The notes beneath the pieces were generated by a model. The model was not told the origin of the DNA and did not search any database. It saw only the letters and a program-made list of their open reading frames with translations. The position numbers and the translations under genes were made by a program. Positions 28,201 through 35,388 of a stretch of 64,000 nucleotides of DNA are shown here, piece after piece (position 1 is the first letter of the stretch; every line of letters begins with the position of its first letter). Source of the stretch: Streptomyces sp. TRM68416 (GTDB lineage: Bacteria > Actinomycetota > Actinomycetes > Streptomycetales > Streptomycetaceae); the NCBI RefSeq assembly GCF_014596915.1, contig NZ_JACVWU010000008.1:62001-126000 (forward strand). Direction: 5' to 3'.

Positions 28201-28284
28201 ACCGCCGGGAACGCGGGGGAGGGCGACGGCAAGGTCGTCACTCTCAGGAACGAGCGCGGCGAACCCTGCGGCAAGAAGTGCTAG
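25258..28284 (+). CDS. Large secreted SdrD_B/SpaA-domain protein
   Basis: 1008 residues from GTG at 25258 (GGAGG six bases upstream). The N-terminus is an unusually long, Arg/Glu-rich n-region (about 35 residues, encoded by short GCGAGC/GAAG repeats) before the hydrophobic core MPALALALAVPLAGVTG. A beta-sandwich near 60-150 is followed by a large domain (about 170-640) that resembles a propeller. Next come an SdrD B domain at about 650-775 (YVWFDTDRDGVQDPSEPPLP) and two SpaA/Cna-B folds at about 784 and 895 (LTVVKKDKVSGEPLAGAVFE; LLKKDAKTGKPLAGAVFELW). It ends GEPCGKKC with no sortase motif or anchor, so it is probably released. An adhesin or matrix role is only inferred. Confidence 0.85.
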   Translation: MRRKERRSERSRERRGERRGERGAGAAGRRWGGAGMPALALALAVPLAGVTGVPAAAKEPGDGTVTVRVVREVDADGAYDSVLEPGLAGVEVTLTDDAGNKLTATTGADGLAEFTPATSSLTGGKYRIDVTNPDPGTLSPAIAGHGTGADVMRSNTGFVDVGGGTAAEYTTGFWEPDLYCQENPDLVTCALSRGSVTGKKGLVRFATDLGTTHPGGTVTDLTTNEEQQAVFGIGTDRTGNVFMGTYVKRHMEYGPAGATNAVYRYNTTSDAVTTFTTLPGTLTAHEPGDAVPYYISDDAIYERVGREGLGDVDVSGDGKTLYAVNLNDSKLYVVPIEGTGDDVTAGTPTSYDIPRPGANCTGDWHPFGIGVRGARVLVGGVCGAESTVSEEAPFGDPSQLRAHVYTFTGSGFTPLFDTGLDYGRGCAYRFLGTPESAYRCDDDTKTGEIMSAGWEAWNQRVPGMESHGFTSAPQPMLSNIEIADNGDLVLALRDRFADMQGQGTELFGTSTIANGIAAGDVLRACVNDAGAYTLESDGTCGTLTGAVPGNAMGPGGGEFYDDRTVLWDANHDQVTEGGTVLQPYRNKLWSTSYDPFDYNAYEQGVRQWNSETGERTGGLVIQPTDATNVLFGKGNGLADLEMLCDQAPVQVGNYVWFDTDRDGVQDPSEPPLPGVKVTLTPKGGGDPIVVHTDENGEYYVGTADGLKPDTEYDVTFDYSGVDTSKLPGSPTPEELAWTLKGAGDDRTIDSNADSDGRTTVAVGPPGSVDHTIDAGLSARPRALLTVVKKDKVSGEPLAGAVFELWRETNGTSGLQTGGTDPDTRTGESCTTATNGRCAFDDLVLGTYYVRETAVPDGYVLPRNPVFGPYALTADNAVEGDGKVVNLVNRPDLRLTLLKKDAKTGKPLAGAVFELWRESNGKAGLQTSGAKKDTLQDAGCATDGKGLCHYGSLPPGTYYLRETAVPEGYVLPKKPVSGPYELTAGNAGEGDGKVVTLRNERGEPCGKKC

Positions 28285-28314
28285 CGACGGGTACACACCC
28301 GGCAGGGTGAACAC

Positions 28315-28357
28315 CGGGCGGGCCGCCCACCGGTAACGACCGGGGGCGGCCCGCCCG
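28315..28357 (+). terminator. Intrinsic terminator after the SdrD-like gene
   Basis: Thirteen-base perfect arms (CGGGCGGGCCGCC and complement) around a 17-base loop, 31 bases after the stop. Confidence 0.75.
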
Positions 28358-28373
28358 CCTGTAACCACATGCC

Positions 28374-29171
28374 ATGCACACCTTGTGGAAGCGACCCAAG
28401 CGGGTCACCGTGGCCCTCGTCGGCATCGCGGGCGCGGTCACCGCGGGCGTCCTCGCGTTCCCGGACGGCGACGGCGCCGCCGGACCCCGCCCCGTGTCCG
28501 GCGCGGAGGCGCAACGACTGGCGCTGGCCCGGTTCCGTACGTACCAGGACAGCCCGTCGGCCGTCACGGTACGGGCGCCTACGGCGGGCGGCGCGGTGGA
28601 GGTGCGCGCGGTCGTCGACCACCGCAGGCACCGGGCGGTCGGGACGTACGCGGTGGGCTCCTCCGGGGCCTCCGGGACCTCCGGGGCCTCCGGGAGCGGC
28701 CTGCTGGCCTGGGACCTCGCCGGAATCGCCGTCGCCCGCTCCGCCGCCCGCCCCTCGGGACCGGAGCAGCTCCTACGGGAAGCGCGGCGACCCGGGCCTG
28801 CTGCCTGGACCCGCCGCGCCTACACCGCCGACCCGCTGGACACCGCCCTCAGACTCACCCTCTCCCTCTCCGCCGACCGCCCCGACAACGCCCAACTCCT
28901 CGCCCAGGCAGGTCCGTTGTGGCTGCGGGGCGATGCGATCGACGGCCGTGACTACGACGTCTTCGCAGGCCCGCGCCCGTCCCACCGCCCCGGCCGCTCC
29001 CCGCTGACGTACTGGATCGACACCGACGGGGGGCTGCGCCGGGTGACGGCCCGGATCGACCCGACCCGAACAGCCACCGTCGACTTCACGGCGACCCGCG
29101 TACGGGGCACCCTGCCGACCGCTCCGTGGGCTCACCGGCCCACCGCGTCCGCCGAGGCGGGCAGCGGGTAG
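28374..29171 (+). CDS. Uncharacterised exported protein
   Basis: 265 residues. An N-terminal hydrophobic segment (about 9-27, VTVALVGIAGAVTAGVLAF) is a signal or anchor. The rest is a soluble domain containing a Gly/Ala/Ser/Thr tandem stretch (SGASGTSGASGSG, about residues 96-108) and ending with YWIDTDGGLRRVTARIDPT, which resembles lipid-carrier-like LppX/LolA folds; that likeness is weak. The 3' end overlaps the convergent beta-helix gene by 40 bases. Function unknown. Confidence 0.75.
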   Translation: MHTLWKRPKRVTVALVGIAGAVTAGVLAFPDGDGAAGPRPVSGAEAQRLALARFRTYQDSPSAVTVRAPTAGGAVEVRAVVDHRRHRAVGTYAVGSSGASGTSGASGSGLLAWDLAGIAVARSAARPSGPEQLLREARRPGPAAWTRRAYTADPLDTALRLTLSLSADRPDNAQLLAQAGPLWLRGDAIDGRDYDVFAGPRPSHRPGRSPLTYWIDTDGGLRRVTARIDPTRTATVDFTATRVRGTLPTAPWAHRPTASAEAGSG

Positions 29172-30472
29172 TCCCCCGGGTCCACCCGGCCGGGCAGGGA
29201 CACCGCCGGGCGGTGGGGAGCCGAGGCGGGGGCCGGGAGCGACGGTTGGGCCGGTGGGCGCGGGGCGTCCTGGAAGGAGATGCCCGGGGGGACGCGCAGC
29301 GGGCGTACCCCGCCCAGTGGGGGTGGCGGTACCTCGCTGGTGGGCGTCGCCTCCGAACTCGTAGCGCATTGGCGGGCGGCGTCCGGCAGGCGCGCCGGGC
29401 TCGTGCGTGAATCGCCGTTGTCCGAGAAGCAGTTGCCCGACACCGCGCCCGTGGCCAGGACCAGGTCCGTGCCGTTGGCCGTGACGCGGTTGTCGCGGAC
29501 GGTGTTGCGCGTGGACGGGTAGCCCTGGACGTCGCTCAGGACGATCCCGGCGGCGCGGTTGCCGGTGACGAGGTTGCGCGCGAAGAGGTTGTCGCGGACG
29601 CCGCCCGCTCCGATCCCGATGCCGAAGCCGCCGTCGGCCTGCTCGGGGCTGCGGTCGTCGTTGTTGTCGACGAGCGCGTTGCCCACGACGACCGCGTCGT
29701 GCTGCGGGCCGAGCGCCTCCATGTCGTTGGAGTTGAGGGCGAGGCCCACGCGGTTGCGCACGGCCCGGTTGCCCAGCAGGTACAGCCGCTCCGAGGCGTT
29801 GGTGACCTCAAGGCCCACCGCGTTGTGCTCCACGGTGTTGTGCCGGACCACCGTGTCGCAGGGCCGGCACTGGCCGACGTAGATCCCGGAGTCGGCGTGC
29901 CCGGAGGCGTAGGAGCGCTCGATGACACCGGAACGGGCGTCGAAGGCGTAGATGCCGTACAGGGCGTTGTTGTGGGCGGTGATGTAGGAGGCGCGGAAGC
30001 CCTTCAGGGGCGGGAACTCGGCGGTGTCGAGAGGGTCGTACGCCGAGCCGCCCGCGCCGCCCGCCTGGAGCCGTTCGTCGGTGACGCCGGTGAACAGCAG
30101 GCCGTTGGCGAGGTGGTTGCGGACGGTCAGGTTCTCCACGGCCGAGCCCGGACCGGTGACGGTGATGCCGTTGGCGCGGCGGAACTCGCCGTCGACGACC
30201 ACGCGGGAGCGGTCCGTGCCGCGCAGCACGACGCGCGGCGTGGTCACCCGCACGCTCTCCCGGTACACGCCCGGAGAGACCAGCACCAGGCCGCCCGGGC
30301 GCACCCGGTCCACGGCCTCCTGGAGGGACGGCGTCTGCTGCGGGACCCGTACGACGGCAGCCCCGCCGCCGGGGCCGCCGGAACCCGTGGCGCCGGAGGC
30401 GCAGGAGGCGGTCGCGGCGAGCAGAACGGCGCCGAGGACGAAACGGAACGCGCGGAAGCGGTTGGTTAGCAC
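29132..30472 (-). CDS. Right-handed beta-helix (NosD-like) lipoprotein
   Basis: 446 residues. A lipobox ends at Cys24 (LLAATASC). The body has repeated parallel-beta-helix rungs: VVLRGTDRSRVVVDG, NGLLFTGV, ALYGIYAFD, VVRHNTVEHNAVGLEVTN, NLVTGNRAAGIVLSDVQG. The C-terminal 90 residues are Pro/Ala-rich low complexity, perhaps a wall-spanning tail. Such folds bind or cleave polysaccharides or help metal-centre assembly; no catalytic residues can be assigned. It is divergent from the Dyp peroxidase gene with only 27 bases between start codons. Confidence 0.85.
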   Translation of the reverse strand: MLTNRFRAFRFVLGAVLLAATASCASGATGSGGPGGGAAVVRVPQQTPSLQEAVDRVRPGGLVLVSPGVYRESVRVTTPRVVLRGTDRSRVVVDGEFRRANGITVTGPGSAVENLTVRNHLANGLLFTGVTDERLQAGGAGGSAYDPLDTAEFPPLKGFRASYITAHNNALYGIYAFDARSGVIERSYASGHADSGIYVGQCRPCDTVVRHNTVEHNAVGLEVTNASERLYLLGNRAVRNRVGLALNSNDMEALGPQHDAVVVGNALVDNNDDRSPEQADGGFGIGIGAGGVRDNLFARNLVTGNRAAGIVLSDVQGYPSTRNTVRDNRVTANGTDLVLATGAVSGNCFSDNGDSRTSPARLPDAARQCATSSEATPTSEVPPPPLGGVRPLRVPPGISFQDAPRPPAQPSLPAPASAPHRPAVSLPGRVDPGDYPLPASADAVGR

Positions 30473-30499
30473 GCCAGCAGATGTATCGTCCCGTTTGCC

Positions 30500-31657
30500 G
30501 TGATGACAACGAATGCCGGGAATGACACGCCTGTGAACCAGTCAGGTACGCCGTCCAGCACCACCCGCCGCAGCATGCTGGCCCGGGTCGCGGGCCTCGG
30601 CGCCCTCGCCGCCGCGGGTTGCTCCCGCACTCCCGGCGGCACCCACGCGGACGCGGACCTTGCGGGCCCCCGCAAGCCCCGCCAGGCCGGGGTGACCACC
30701 CCGCAGCAGAACGCCGTACTCCTCCTGGCCTACGACCTGGAACCCGGCCTGCGCGGACCCGACGGCGTCCGCGCCCTGCGCCGGGTGCTCACCCGCTGGG
30801 CGCGGACGCTGCAAGAGGCGCACGAAGAGGCGCACGAAGTGGCGTACGAAGCGGCGCACAAGGAGGACCGCTTCACCGCGACCCTCGGCATCGGCCCCGC
30901 CCTCCCCGCCCGCCTCGGCCGCACCGCCCCCGACGCGCTGCGGGAGCTGCCGCCCTTCCCCGGCGACCGCCTCGATCCGGCCCGCTGCGGCGGCGACCTC
31001 GTCCTTCAACTGTGCGCCGACGACGCCCGCGCCACCGCCCGCGCGGCCGCGGCACTGGCCCGGTCGGCGCACGGCACCCTGCGCCCGCGCTGGCGCCAGG
31101 CCGGTTTCCTGCCGCCGACCGCTCCCGGGCAGACGCCCCGCAACCTGCTCGGCTTCAAGGACGGCACGGCCGGACCGACGCCCGAGGAGTGCGAGCGCTG
31201 GGTGTGGCGGGAGGACGACACGACCTTCCTCGTCGTGCGGCGCATCCATCTGCGGGTCGCGGAGTTCGCGCGCCTGCGCACGGACCGGCAGGAGGAGATC
31301 ATCGGCAGGCGGCGGGCCAGCGGGGCGCCGCTCGGGTCGACGCGCGAGCACGACGACCCGGACATCTTCGCCAGGACCCCGCAGGGCCGCTATGTGATCC
31401 CGGCCCGCTCCCACGTCCGCGCCGCGAGCCCCCGACTCGACGGCGGGGCGCAGATGCTGCGCCGCGGCTACTCCTACGACGACGGGCGCGGCGACCAGGG
31501 GCTGCTCTTCCTGGCCTTCATGCGGGATCCGGCGCTGTTCGTGCGCGTCCAGCAGCGGATGGCGGCGCAGGACGAGCTGAGCGCCTTCACGGAGCATCGT
31601 GGTTCTGCGGTGGCGTACGTCCTGCCGGGGCGGGATCTGGGGACTCTGGTGCTGTGA
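30500..31657 (+). CDS. Dyp-type heme peroxidase, Tat-exported lipoprotein
   Basis: 385 residues. Twin-arginine signal TRRSMLARVAG is followed by lipobox AAAGC. The Dyp fold is shown by NLLGFKDGTAGP (distal Asp in GFKDG) and the proximal heme ligand region PARSHVRAASP, plus GLLFLAFMRDP. Related EfeB enzymes act on heme or dyes outside the membrane with H2O2. An Ala/Glu/His insert (EEAHEEAHEVAYEAAHKED, about 112-130) is encoded by 12-base tandem repeats. GTG at 30500 or ATG at 30503 may start it. No efeU/efeO genes are adjacent. The last 71 bases overlap the convergent L,D-transpeptidase gene. Confidence 0.9.
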   Translation: MMTTNAGNDTPVNQSGTPSSTTRRSMLARVAGLGALAAAGCSRTPGGTHADADLAGPRKPRQAGVTTPQQNAVLLLAYDLEPGLRGPDGVRALRRVLTRWARTLQEAHEEAHEVAYEAAHKEDRFTATLGIGPALPARLGRTAPDALRELPPFPGDRLDPARCGGDLVLQLCADDARATARAAAALARSAHGTLRPRWRQAGFLPPTAPGQTPRNLLGFKDGTAGPTPEECERWVWREDDTTFLVVRRIHLRVAEFARLRTDRQEEIIGRRRASGAPLGSTREHDDPDIFARTPQGRYVIPARSHVRAASPRLDGGAQMLRRGYSYDDGRGDQGLLFLAFMRDPALFVRVQQRMAAQDELSAFTEHRGSAVAYVLPGRDLGTLVL

Positions 31658-32387
31658 CGGGCGGGGTGCGCCAGGTGCCCGGCTTGGTGCCCCAGACGTA
31701 CACGGCGTCGTGGAGGCGAAGGGTGTTCCACAGTCGTCTCGCGTCGTCGAGCCGCAGGTTCACGCAACCGTGCGAGCCGCCGCTGAACAGGTCGTGGTGC
31801 ACGCCGTGAAAGGCCTGGCCGTCACTGAAGAACTGGGAGTACGGCATCGGCGCGTTGTCGTAGAGCGTGGAGTAGTGGTCGATGTTGCGCCAGTACACCG
31901 AGTGCCATCCGGCCCGGGTCTCGTAGCCGTCCCGCCCGGAGCGGATCGGCACGGGGGCGTAGACCACCCGTCGGCCGTCCTGCACCCACATCAGCTGCCG
32001 GGTCAGGTCCACACAGGCCGTGCGGTACGAGCGGACCGGGCAGTTCCCGGCCTTGTTGGGGTCCGGCCGGGCCTCCACGACCAGCATCGTGCGGTAGGTG
32101 GCGAGGTTCGCGTACCCGTCGGCGGGGGTGAGGCGGTTGCGGCTCTGGAAGTCGCGGATGGCCTCGCAGTCGGCGGGGGACTGCCGCCCGTCGACGCGGA
32201 GGCGCAGATGCCGCTCCATCTCGCGCTGGTAGGGGCCGGTCCCGGCCTGGCAGTCCGGTGCGGCGGGTGCGGCTCGCGCGATGCCGGCGCCGACCGCGGT
32301 GAGCGGCAGCAGGACGGCGGTCAGCAGGACGGTGGTCAGCAGGACGGCGGCGGTGCGACCGACGCCTATGCGTCTCTTCAAGTCCAA
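31587..32387 (-). CDS. L,D-transpeptidase (YkuD)
   Basis: 266 residues from TTG at 32387 (GGGAGG five bases upstream); an in-frame GTG at 32447 is an alternative. A signal/anchor helix (AAVLLTTVLLTAVLLPLTAV) is followed by a PG-binding-like region (ERHLRLRVDGRQSPADCEAI) and the YkuD domain with the catalytic motif HGVHHDLFSGGSHGCVNL. These enzymes make 3-3 cross-links in peptidoglycan or attach proteins to it, outside the membrane. A Pro-rich tail closes the protein. Four cysteines before the active site may form disulfides. Confidence 0.92.
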   Translation of the reverse strand: MDLKRRIGVGRTAAVLLTTVLLTAVLLPLTAVGAGIARAAPAAPDCQAGTGPYQREMERHLRLRVDGRQSPADCEAIRDFQSRNRLTPADGYANLATYRTMLVVEARPDPNKAGNCPVRSYRTACVDLTRQLMWVQDGRRVVYAPVPIRSGRDGYETRAGWHSVYWRNIDHYSTLYDNAPMPYSQFFSDGQAFHGVHHDLFSGGSHGCVNLRLDDARRLWNTLRLHDAVYVWGTKPGTWRTPPVTAPESPDPAPAGRTPPQNHDAP

Positions 32388-32502
32388 GGCGGCCTCCCGG
32401 GCGGCGCTCCCTCCCCGTGTCTCCTGGCTTTTCCAGGGATACGGCACGGGGAGCGGGCGGGCGCTGCCGGACTAGGCCAAGTGGCCGCGAGGGCGGCACG
32501 GT

Positions 32503-33111
32503 TCAGGCGTTCTTGATCGCCGAGATGTCGAAGTTCAGCTTGATCTTGTCGGAGACCAGGACGCCGCCGGTCTCCAGCGCCGCGTTCCAGGTCAGGCCCC
32601 ACTCCGAGCGCAGGATCTCCGCCTTGCCCTCGAAGCCGACGCGCTCGTTGCCGAAGGGGTCCTTCGCGGCGCCGTTGAACTCCAGGTCGATGGTGAGCGG
32701 CCGGGTGGTGCCGAGGATCGTCAGATCGCCGGTGATGCGGTAGTCGTCGCCGCCCAGCGCCTCGGCCTTGGTGGAGCGGAACGTCATCGCCGGGAACTCG
32801 TCCGTCCTGAAGAAGTCCGCGCTCTTGAGGTGACCGTCGCGGTCCGCGCTGCCGGTGTCGATGCTGTCCATCGTCACGTCGATCGAGGCGGTGGACTTCG
32901 ACGGGTCGGCGCCGTCCAGCCGCAGCTCCCCGCTGAAGTCGAGGAACTTGCCCTTGACGTTGGTGACCATCGCGTGCCGGGCCACGAAGCCGAGCGTGGA
33001 GTGGGCCGGGTCGATGGTGTAGTCGCCGGTCAGCGCGGCAAGCTCGGGGTTCACCGCGGAGGGGGCCTCGGTGACGGTGTCGGCGGTGTTCCTGCGGCTG
33101 AAGATGCCCAT
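32503..33111 (-). CDS. YceI-family lipocalin-like protein
   Basis: 202 residues. The YceI signature is complete: GDYTIDPAHSTLGFVARHAM, DGHLKSADFFRTDEFPAMTF and the C-terminal SDKIKLNFDISAI. YceI proteins bind isoprenoid-like lipids (polyisoprenoid quinone type) in a lipocalin barrel. There is no signal peptide, so it is cytosolic, as usual in actinobacteria. ATG at 33111 is supported by AGGAG six bases upstream. Two matching palindromes at 33133-33144 and 33179-33190 control it, the upstream one on its -35 (TTGAAA, 17 bases, TACCGT). Confidence 0.92.
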   Translation of the reverse strand: MGIFSRRNTADTVTEAPSAVNPELAALTGDYTIDPAHSTLGFVARHAMVTNVKGKFLDFSGELRLDGADPSKSTASIDVTMDSIDTGSADRDGHLKSADFFRTDEFPAMTFRSTKAEALGGDDYRITGDLTILGTTRPLTIDLEFNGAAKDPFGNERVGFEGKAEILRSEWGLTWNAALETGGVLVSDKIKLNFDISAIKNA

Positions 33112-33132
33112 GGCGTACTCCTGAGATGGTGG

Positions 33133-33190
33133 TTGAATGTTCAATGAGGTGAACGAGAACGACGGTAGACCTATTCCATTGAACTTTCAA
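33133..33190 (-). promoter_or_regulatory. Paired 12-bp operators in the yceI promoter
   Basis: TTGAATGTTCAA (33133-33144) and TTGAACTTTCAA (33179-33190) are both perfect TTGAA-N2-TTCAA palindromes. With flanks, GGTTGAATGTTCAATG and the reverse complement of the second, GGTTGAAAGTTCAATG, agree at 15 of 16 bases, so the sites are inverted to each other, 46 bases centre to centre. This form suits a MarR-family repressor; its gene is not in the window. The rest of 33191-33402 shows no gene and forms the accB leader. Confidence 0.7.
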
Positions 33191-33402
33191 CCTCTTCGTC
33201 GTCACGGCCGTGCCGCTACCCTCTGGATGTGAGGCGGCTCTCAGCCCGCCGCTTTGTGCGACCCCTACAAGCGCCACGCCCTCTGAGCAGTCGGAACGGC
33301 TGCACGTCGGCACGGTTCTGTTCAGGGGTACCAGGAAAACGGGTCGGAGACTGTACGGAGTCGACGGCCCGCTTTCCTTGGCGGGCTTCGTAAGGTCGCT
33401 AC

Positions 33403-34986
33403 ATGACCGTTTTGGAAGAGACGACGGGTGAGCCGACGGACGCGCGCGGCCGGGTCGCCGAGCTGCACGAGATCCGTGCGCGAGCCCTGGCCGGTCCCAG
33501 CGAGAAGGCGACCGAGGCGCAGCACGCCAAGGGCAAGCTGACTGCTCGGGAGCGCATCGAGCTGCTGCTCGACCCGGGCACCTTCCAGGAGGTCGAGCAA
33601 CTGCGCCGGCACCGGGCCCAGGGCTTCGGCCTGGAGGCCAAGAAGCCGTACACCGACGGTGTCATCACCGGCTGGGGCGCGGTGGAGGGCCGCACGGTCT
33701 TCGTCTACGCCCATGACTTCCGCATCTTCGGCGGCGCGCTGGGCGAGGCCCACGCCACCAAGATCCACAAGATCATGGACATGGCCATCGCGGCCGGGGC
33801 CCCGCTGGTCTCCCTCAACGACGGCGCGGGCGCCCGCATCCAGGAGGGCGTCTCGGCGCTCGCCGGCTACGGCGGCATCTTCCAGCGCAACACCAAGGCC
33901 TCCGGCGTCATCCCGCAGATCTCGGTGATGCTCGGCCCGTGCGCCGGCGGCGCGGCCTACTCGCCCGCCCTGACGGACTTCGTCTTCATGGTCCGCGACA
34001 CCTCCCAGATGTTCATCACGGGCCCGGACGTCGTGAAGGCCGTCACCGGCGAGGAGATCACCCAGAACGGCCTCGGCGGCGCGGACGTGCACGCCGAGAC
34101 CTCCGGCGTCTGCCACTTCGCCTACGACGACGAGGAGACGTGCATCGCCGAGGTGCGCTACCTCCTGTCCCTGCTCCCGCAGAACAACCGCGAGAACCCG
34201 CCGCGGGTGGAGTCCACCGACGAGGCGGCCCGTCGCAGCGACGTCCTGCTCGACCTGGTCCCGGCCGACGGCAACCGCCCGTACGACATGGCCAAGGTCA
34301 TCGAGGAGATCGTCGACGACGGCGAGTACCTGGAGGTCCACGAGCGCTGGGCGCGGAACATCATCTGCGCGCTCGCCCGTCTGGACGGCCAGGTCGTGGG
34401 CATCGTGGCCAACCAGCCGCAGTCCCTGGCCGGCGTCCTGGACATCGAGGCCTCGGAAAAAGCTGCGCGTTTCGTCCAGATGTGTGACGCTTTCAACATC
34501 CCGATCGTCACCTTCCTCGATGTCCCGGGCTTCCTTCCCGGCGTCGACCAGGAGCACGGCGGGATCATCCGCCACGGCGCCAAGCTGCTGTACGCCTACT
34601 GCAACGCGACCGTGCCGCGGATCTCCCTCATCCTGCGCAAGGCCTACGGAGGTGCCTACATCGTCATGGACAGCCAGTCCATCGGTGCGGACCTCACCTA
34701 CGCGTGGCCGACGAACGAGATCGCCGTGATGGGCGCCGAAGGTGCCGCCAACGTCATCTTCCGCCGCCAGATCGCGGAGGCCGAGGACCCCGAGGCCATG
34801 CGCACCCGCATGGTCAAGGAGTACAAGTCCGAGCTGATGCACCCGTACTACGCGGCAGAGCGCGGCCTGGTGGACGACGTGATCGACCCGGCGGAGACGC
34901 GCGAGGTCCTGATCCGCTCCCTGGCGATGCTCCAGTCCAAGCACGCCGACCTGCCGTCCCGCAAGCACGGCAACCCCCCGCAGTAA
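33403..34986 (+). CDS. accB: Acyl-CoA carboxylase beta (carboxyltransferase) subunit
   Basis: 527 residues, the typical length of actinobacterial ACC/PCC beta subunits. Both crotonase-like halves are present: the acyl-CoA oxyanion region SLNDGAGARIQEGVSALAGY and the biotin/carboxyl-transfer region ISLILRKAYGGAYIVMDSQS. It moves CO2 from carboxybiotin to acetyl- or propionyl-CoA, giving malonyl-CoA for fatty acids and polyketides. The epsilon-subunit gene follows, which is the arrangement of S. coelicolor accB-accE, essential for growth there. The alpha (biotin) subunit is encoded elsewhere. Confidence 0.93.
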   Translation: MTVLEETTGEPTDARGRVAELHEIRARALAGPSEKATEAQHAKGKLTARERIELLLDPGTFQEVEQLRRHRAQGFGLEAKKPYTDGVITGWGAVEGRTVFVYAHDFRIFGGALGEAHATKIHKIMDMAIAAGAPLVSLNDGAGARIQEGVSALAGYGGIFQRNTKASGVIPQISVMLGPCAGGAAYSPALTDFVFMVRDTSQMFITGPDVVKAVTGEEITQNGLGGADVHAETSGVCHFAYDDEETCIAEVRYLLSLLPQNNRENPPRVESTDEAARRSDVLLDLVPADGNRPYDMAKVIEEIVDDGEYLEVHERWARNIICALARLDGQVVGIVANQPQSLAGVLDIEASEKAARFVQMCDAFNIPIVTFLDVPGFLPGVDQEHGGIIRHGAKLLYAYCNATVPRISLILRKAYGGAYIVMDSQSIGADLTYAWPTNEIAVMGAEGAANVIFRRQIAEAEDPEAMRTRMVKEYKSELMHPYYAAERGLVDDVIDPAETREVLIRSLAMLQSKHADLPSRKHGNPPQ

Positions 34987-35032
34987 CCCACCGGTACCGC
35001 TGCGGAAACCTCTCTCACGGAGACTGACACCC

Positions 35033-35221
35033 ATGAACCTCCCTGACATTCGCGTCGAGAAGGGCCACGCCGAGCCCGAGGAAGTCGCCGCCCTCACGGC
35101 CATCCTGCTCGCCCGCGCCGCCACCCGGCCGACGCCCCCGGCCCACCACGGCCGCGCCAGGGCAGGCTGGCGCCGCCTGGAACGCGAGCCCGGCTTCCGA
35201 GCCCCGCACAGCTGGCGCTGA
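35033..35221 (+). CDS. accE: Acyl-CoA carboxylase epsilon subunit
   Basis: 62 residues with the epsilon core IRVEKGHAEPEEVAALTAILLARAA near the N-terminus (first 20 residues of it are IRVEKGHAEPEEVAALTAIL) and a C-terminal WRRLEREPGFRAPHSWR. Epsilon subunits stabilise and stimulate the alpha-beta complex. The gene lies 46 bases after accB with GGAG upstream, and a strong terminator follows, so accBE is a two-gene operon. Confidence 0.92.
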   Translation: MNLPDIRVEKGHAEPEEVAALTAILLARAATRPTPPAHHGRARAGWRRLEREPGFRAPHSWR

Positions 35222-35237
35222 GCCCACAGACACAAAG

Positions 35238-35269
35238 AAGGGCCCCTCTCGAGAGAGGGGCCCTTTTAC
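35238..35269 (+). terminator. Intrinsic terminator of accBE
   Basis: Thirteen-base arms (AAGGGCCCCTCTC and complement) with a T tract CCCTTTTA; one of the most canonical terminators in the window. Confidence 0.9.
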
Positions 35270-35274
35270 GTACC

Positions 35275-35325
35275 TAGGGGCGCGGGGCTGTATCGATATG
35301 CGGCTCCGCCGCGTGGGCGCGACAA
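35275..35325. repeat. Dispersed Streptomyces-type intergenic element, copy 1
   Basis: Begins TAGGGGCGCGGGG and contains a CGGCTCCGCCG hairpin. The same 13-base head occurs in inverse orientation at 57025-57037. From memory, elements with this head are frequent between genes in Streptomyces. Confidence 0.6.
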
Positions 35326-35376
35326 GCCAACGGGCTGCCGCAGACGGCCAACAACCGTCCGAGGCAGCCCGTTGGC
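35326..35376 (-). terminator. Large hairpin downstream of conservon 1
   Basis: Fourteen-base perfect arms (GCCAACGGGCTGCC at 35326-35339, complement at 35363-35376) enclose a second small hairpin (GACGG/CCGTC). It lies 13 bases beyond the cvnD stop and probably ends the conservon transcript. Confidence 0.7.
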
Positions 35377-35388
35377 CGCAAAGAACAC

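Noticed and set aside
25183..28368. Long open frame on the strand opposite the SdrD-like gene, over 1000 codons
   Set aside because: Stop-free antisense frames are expected opposite genes with strong third-position GC; the translation is Val/Gly/Arg-rich with no domain.
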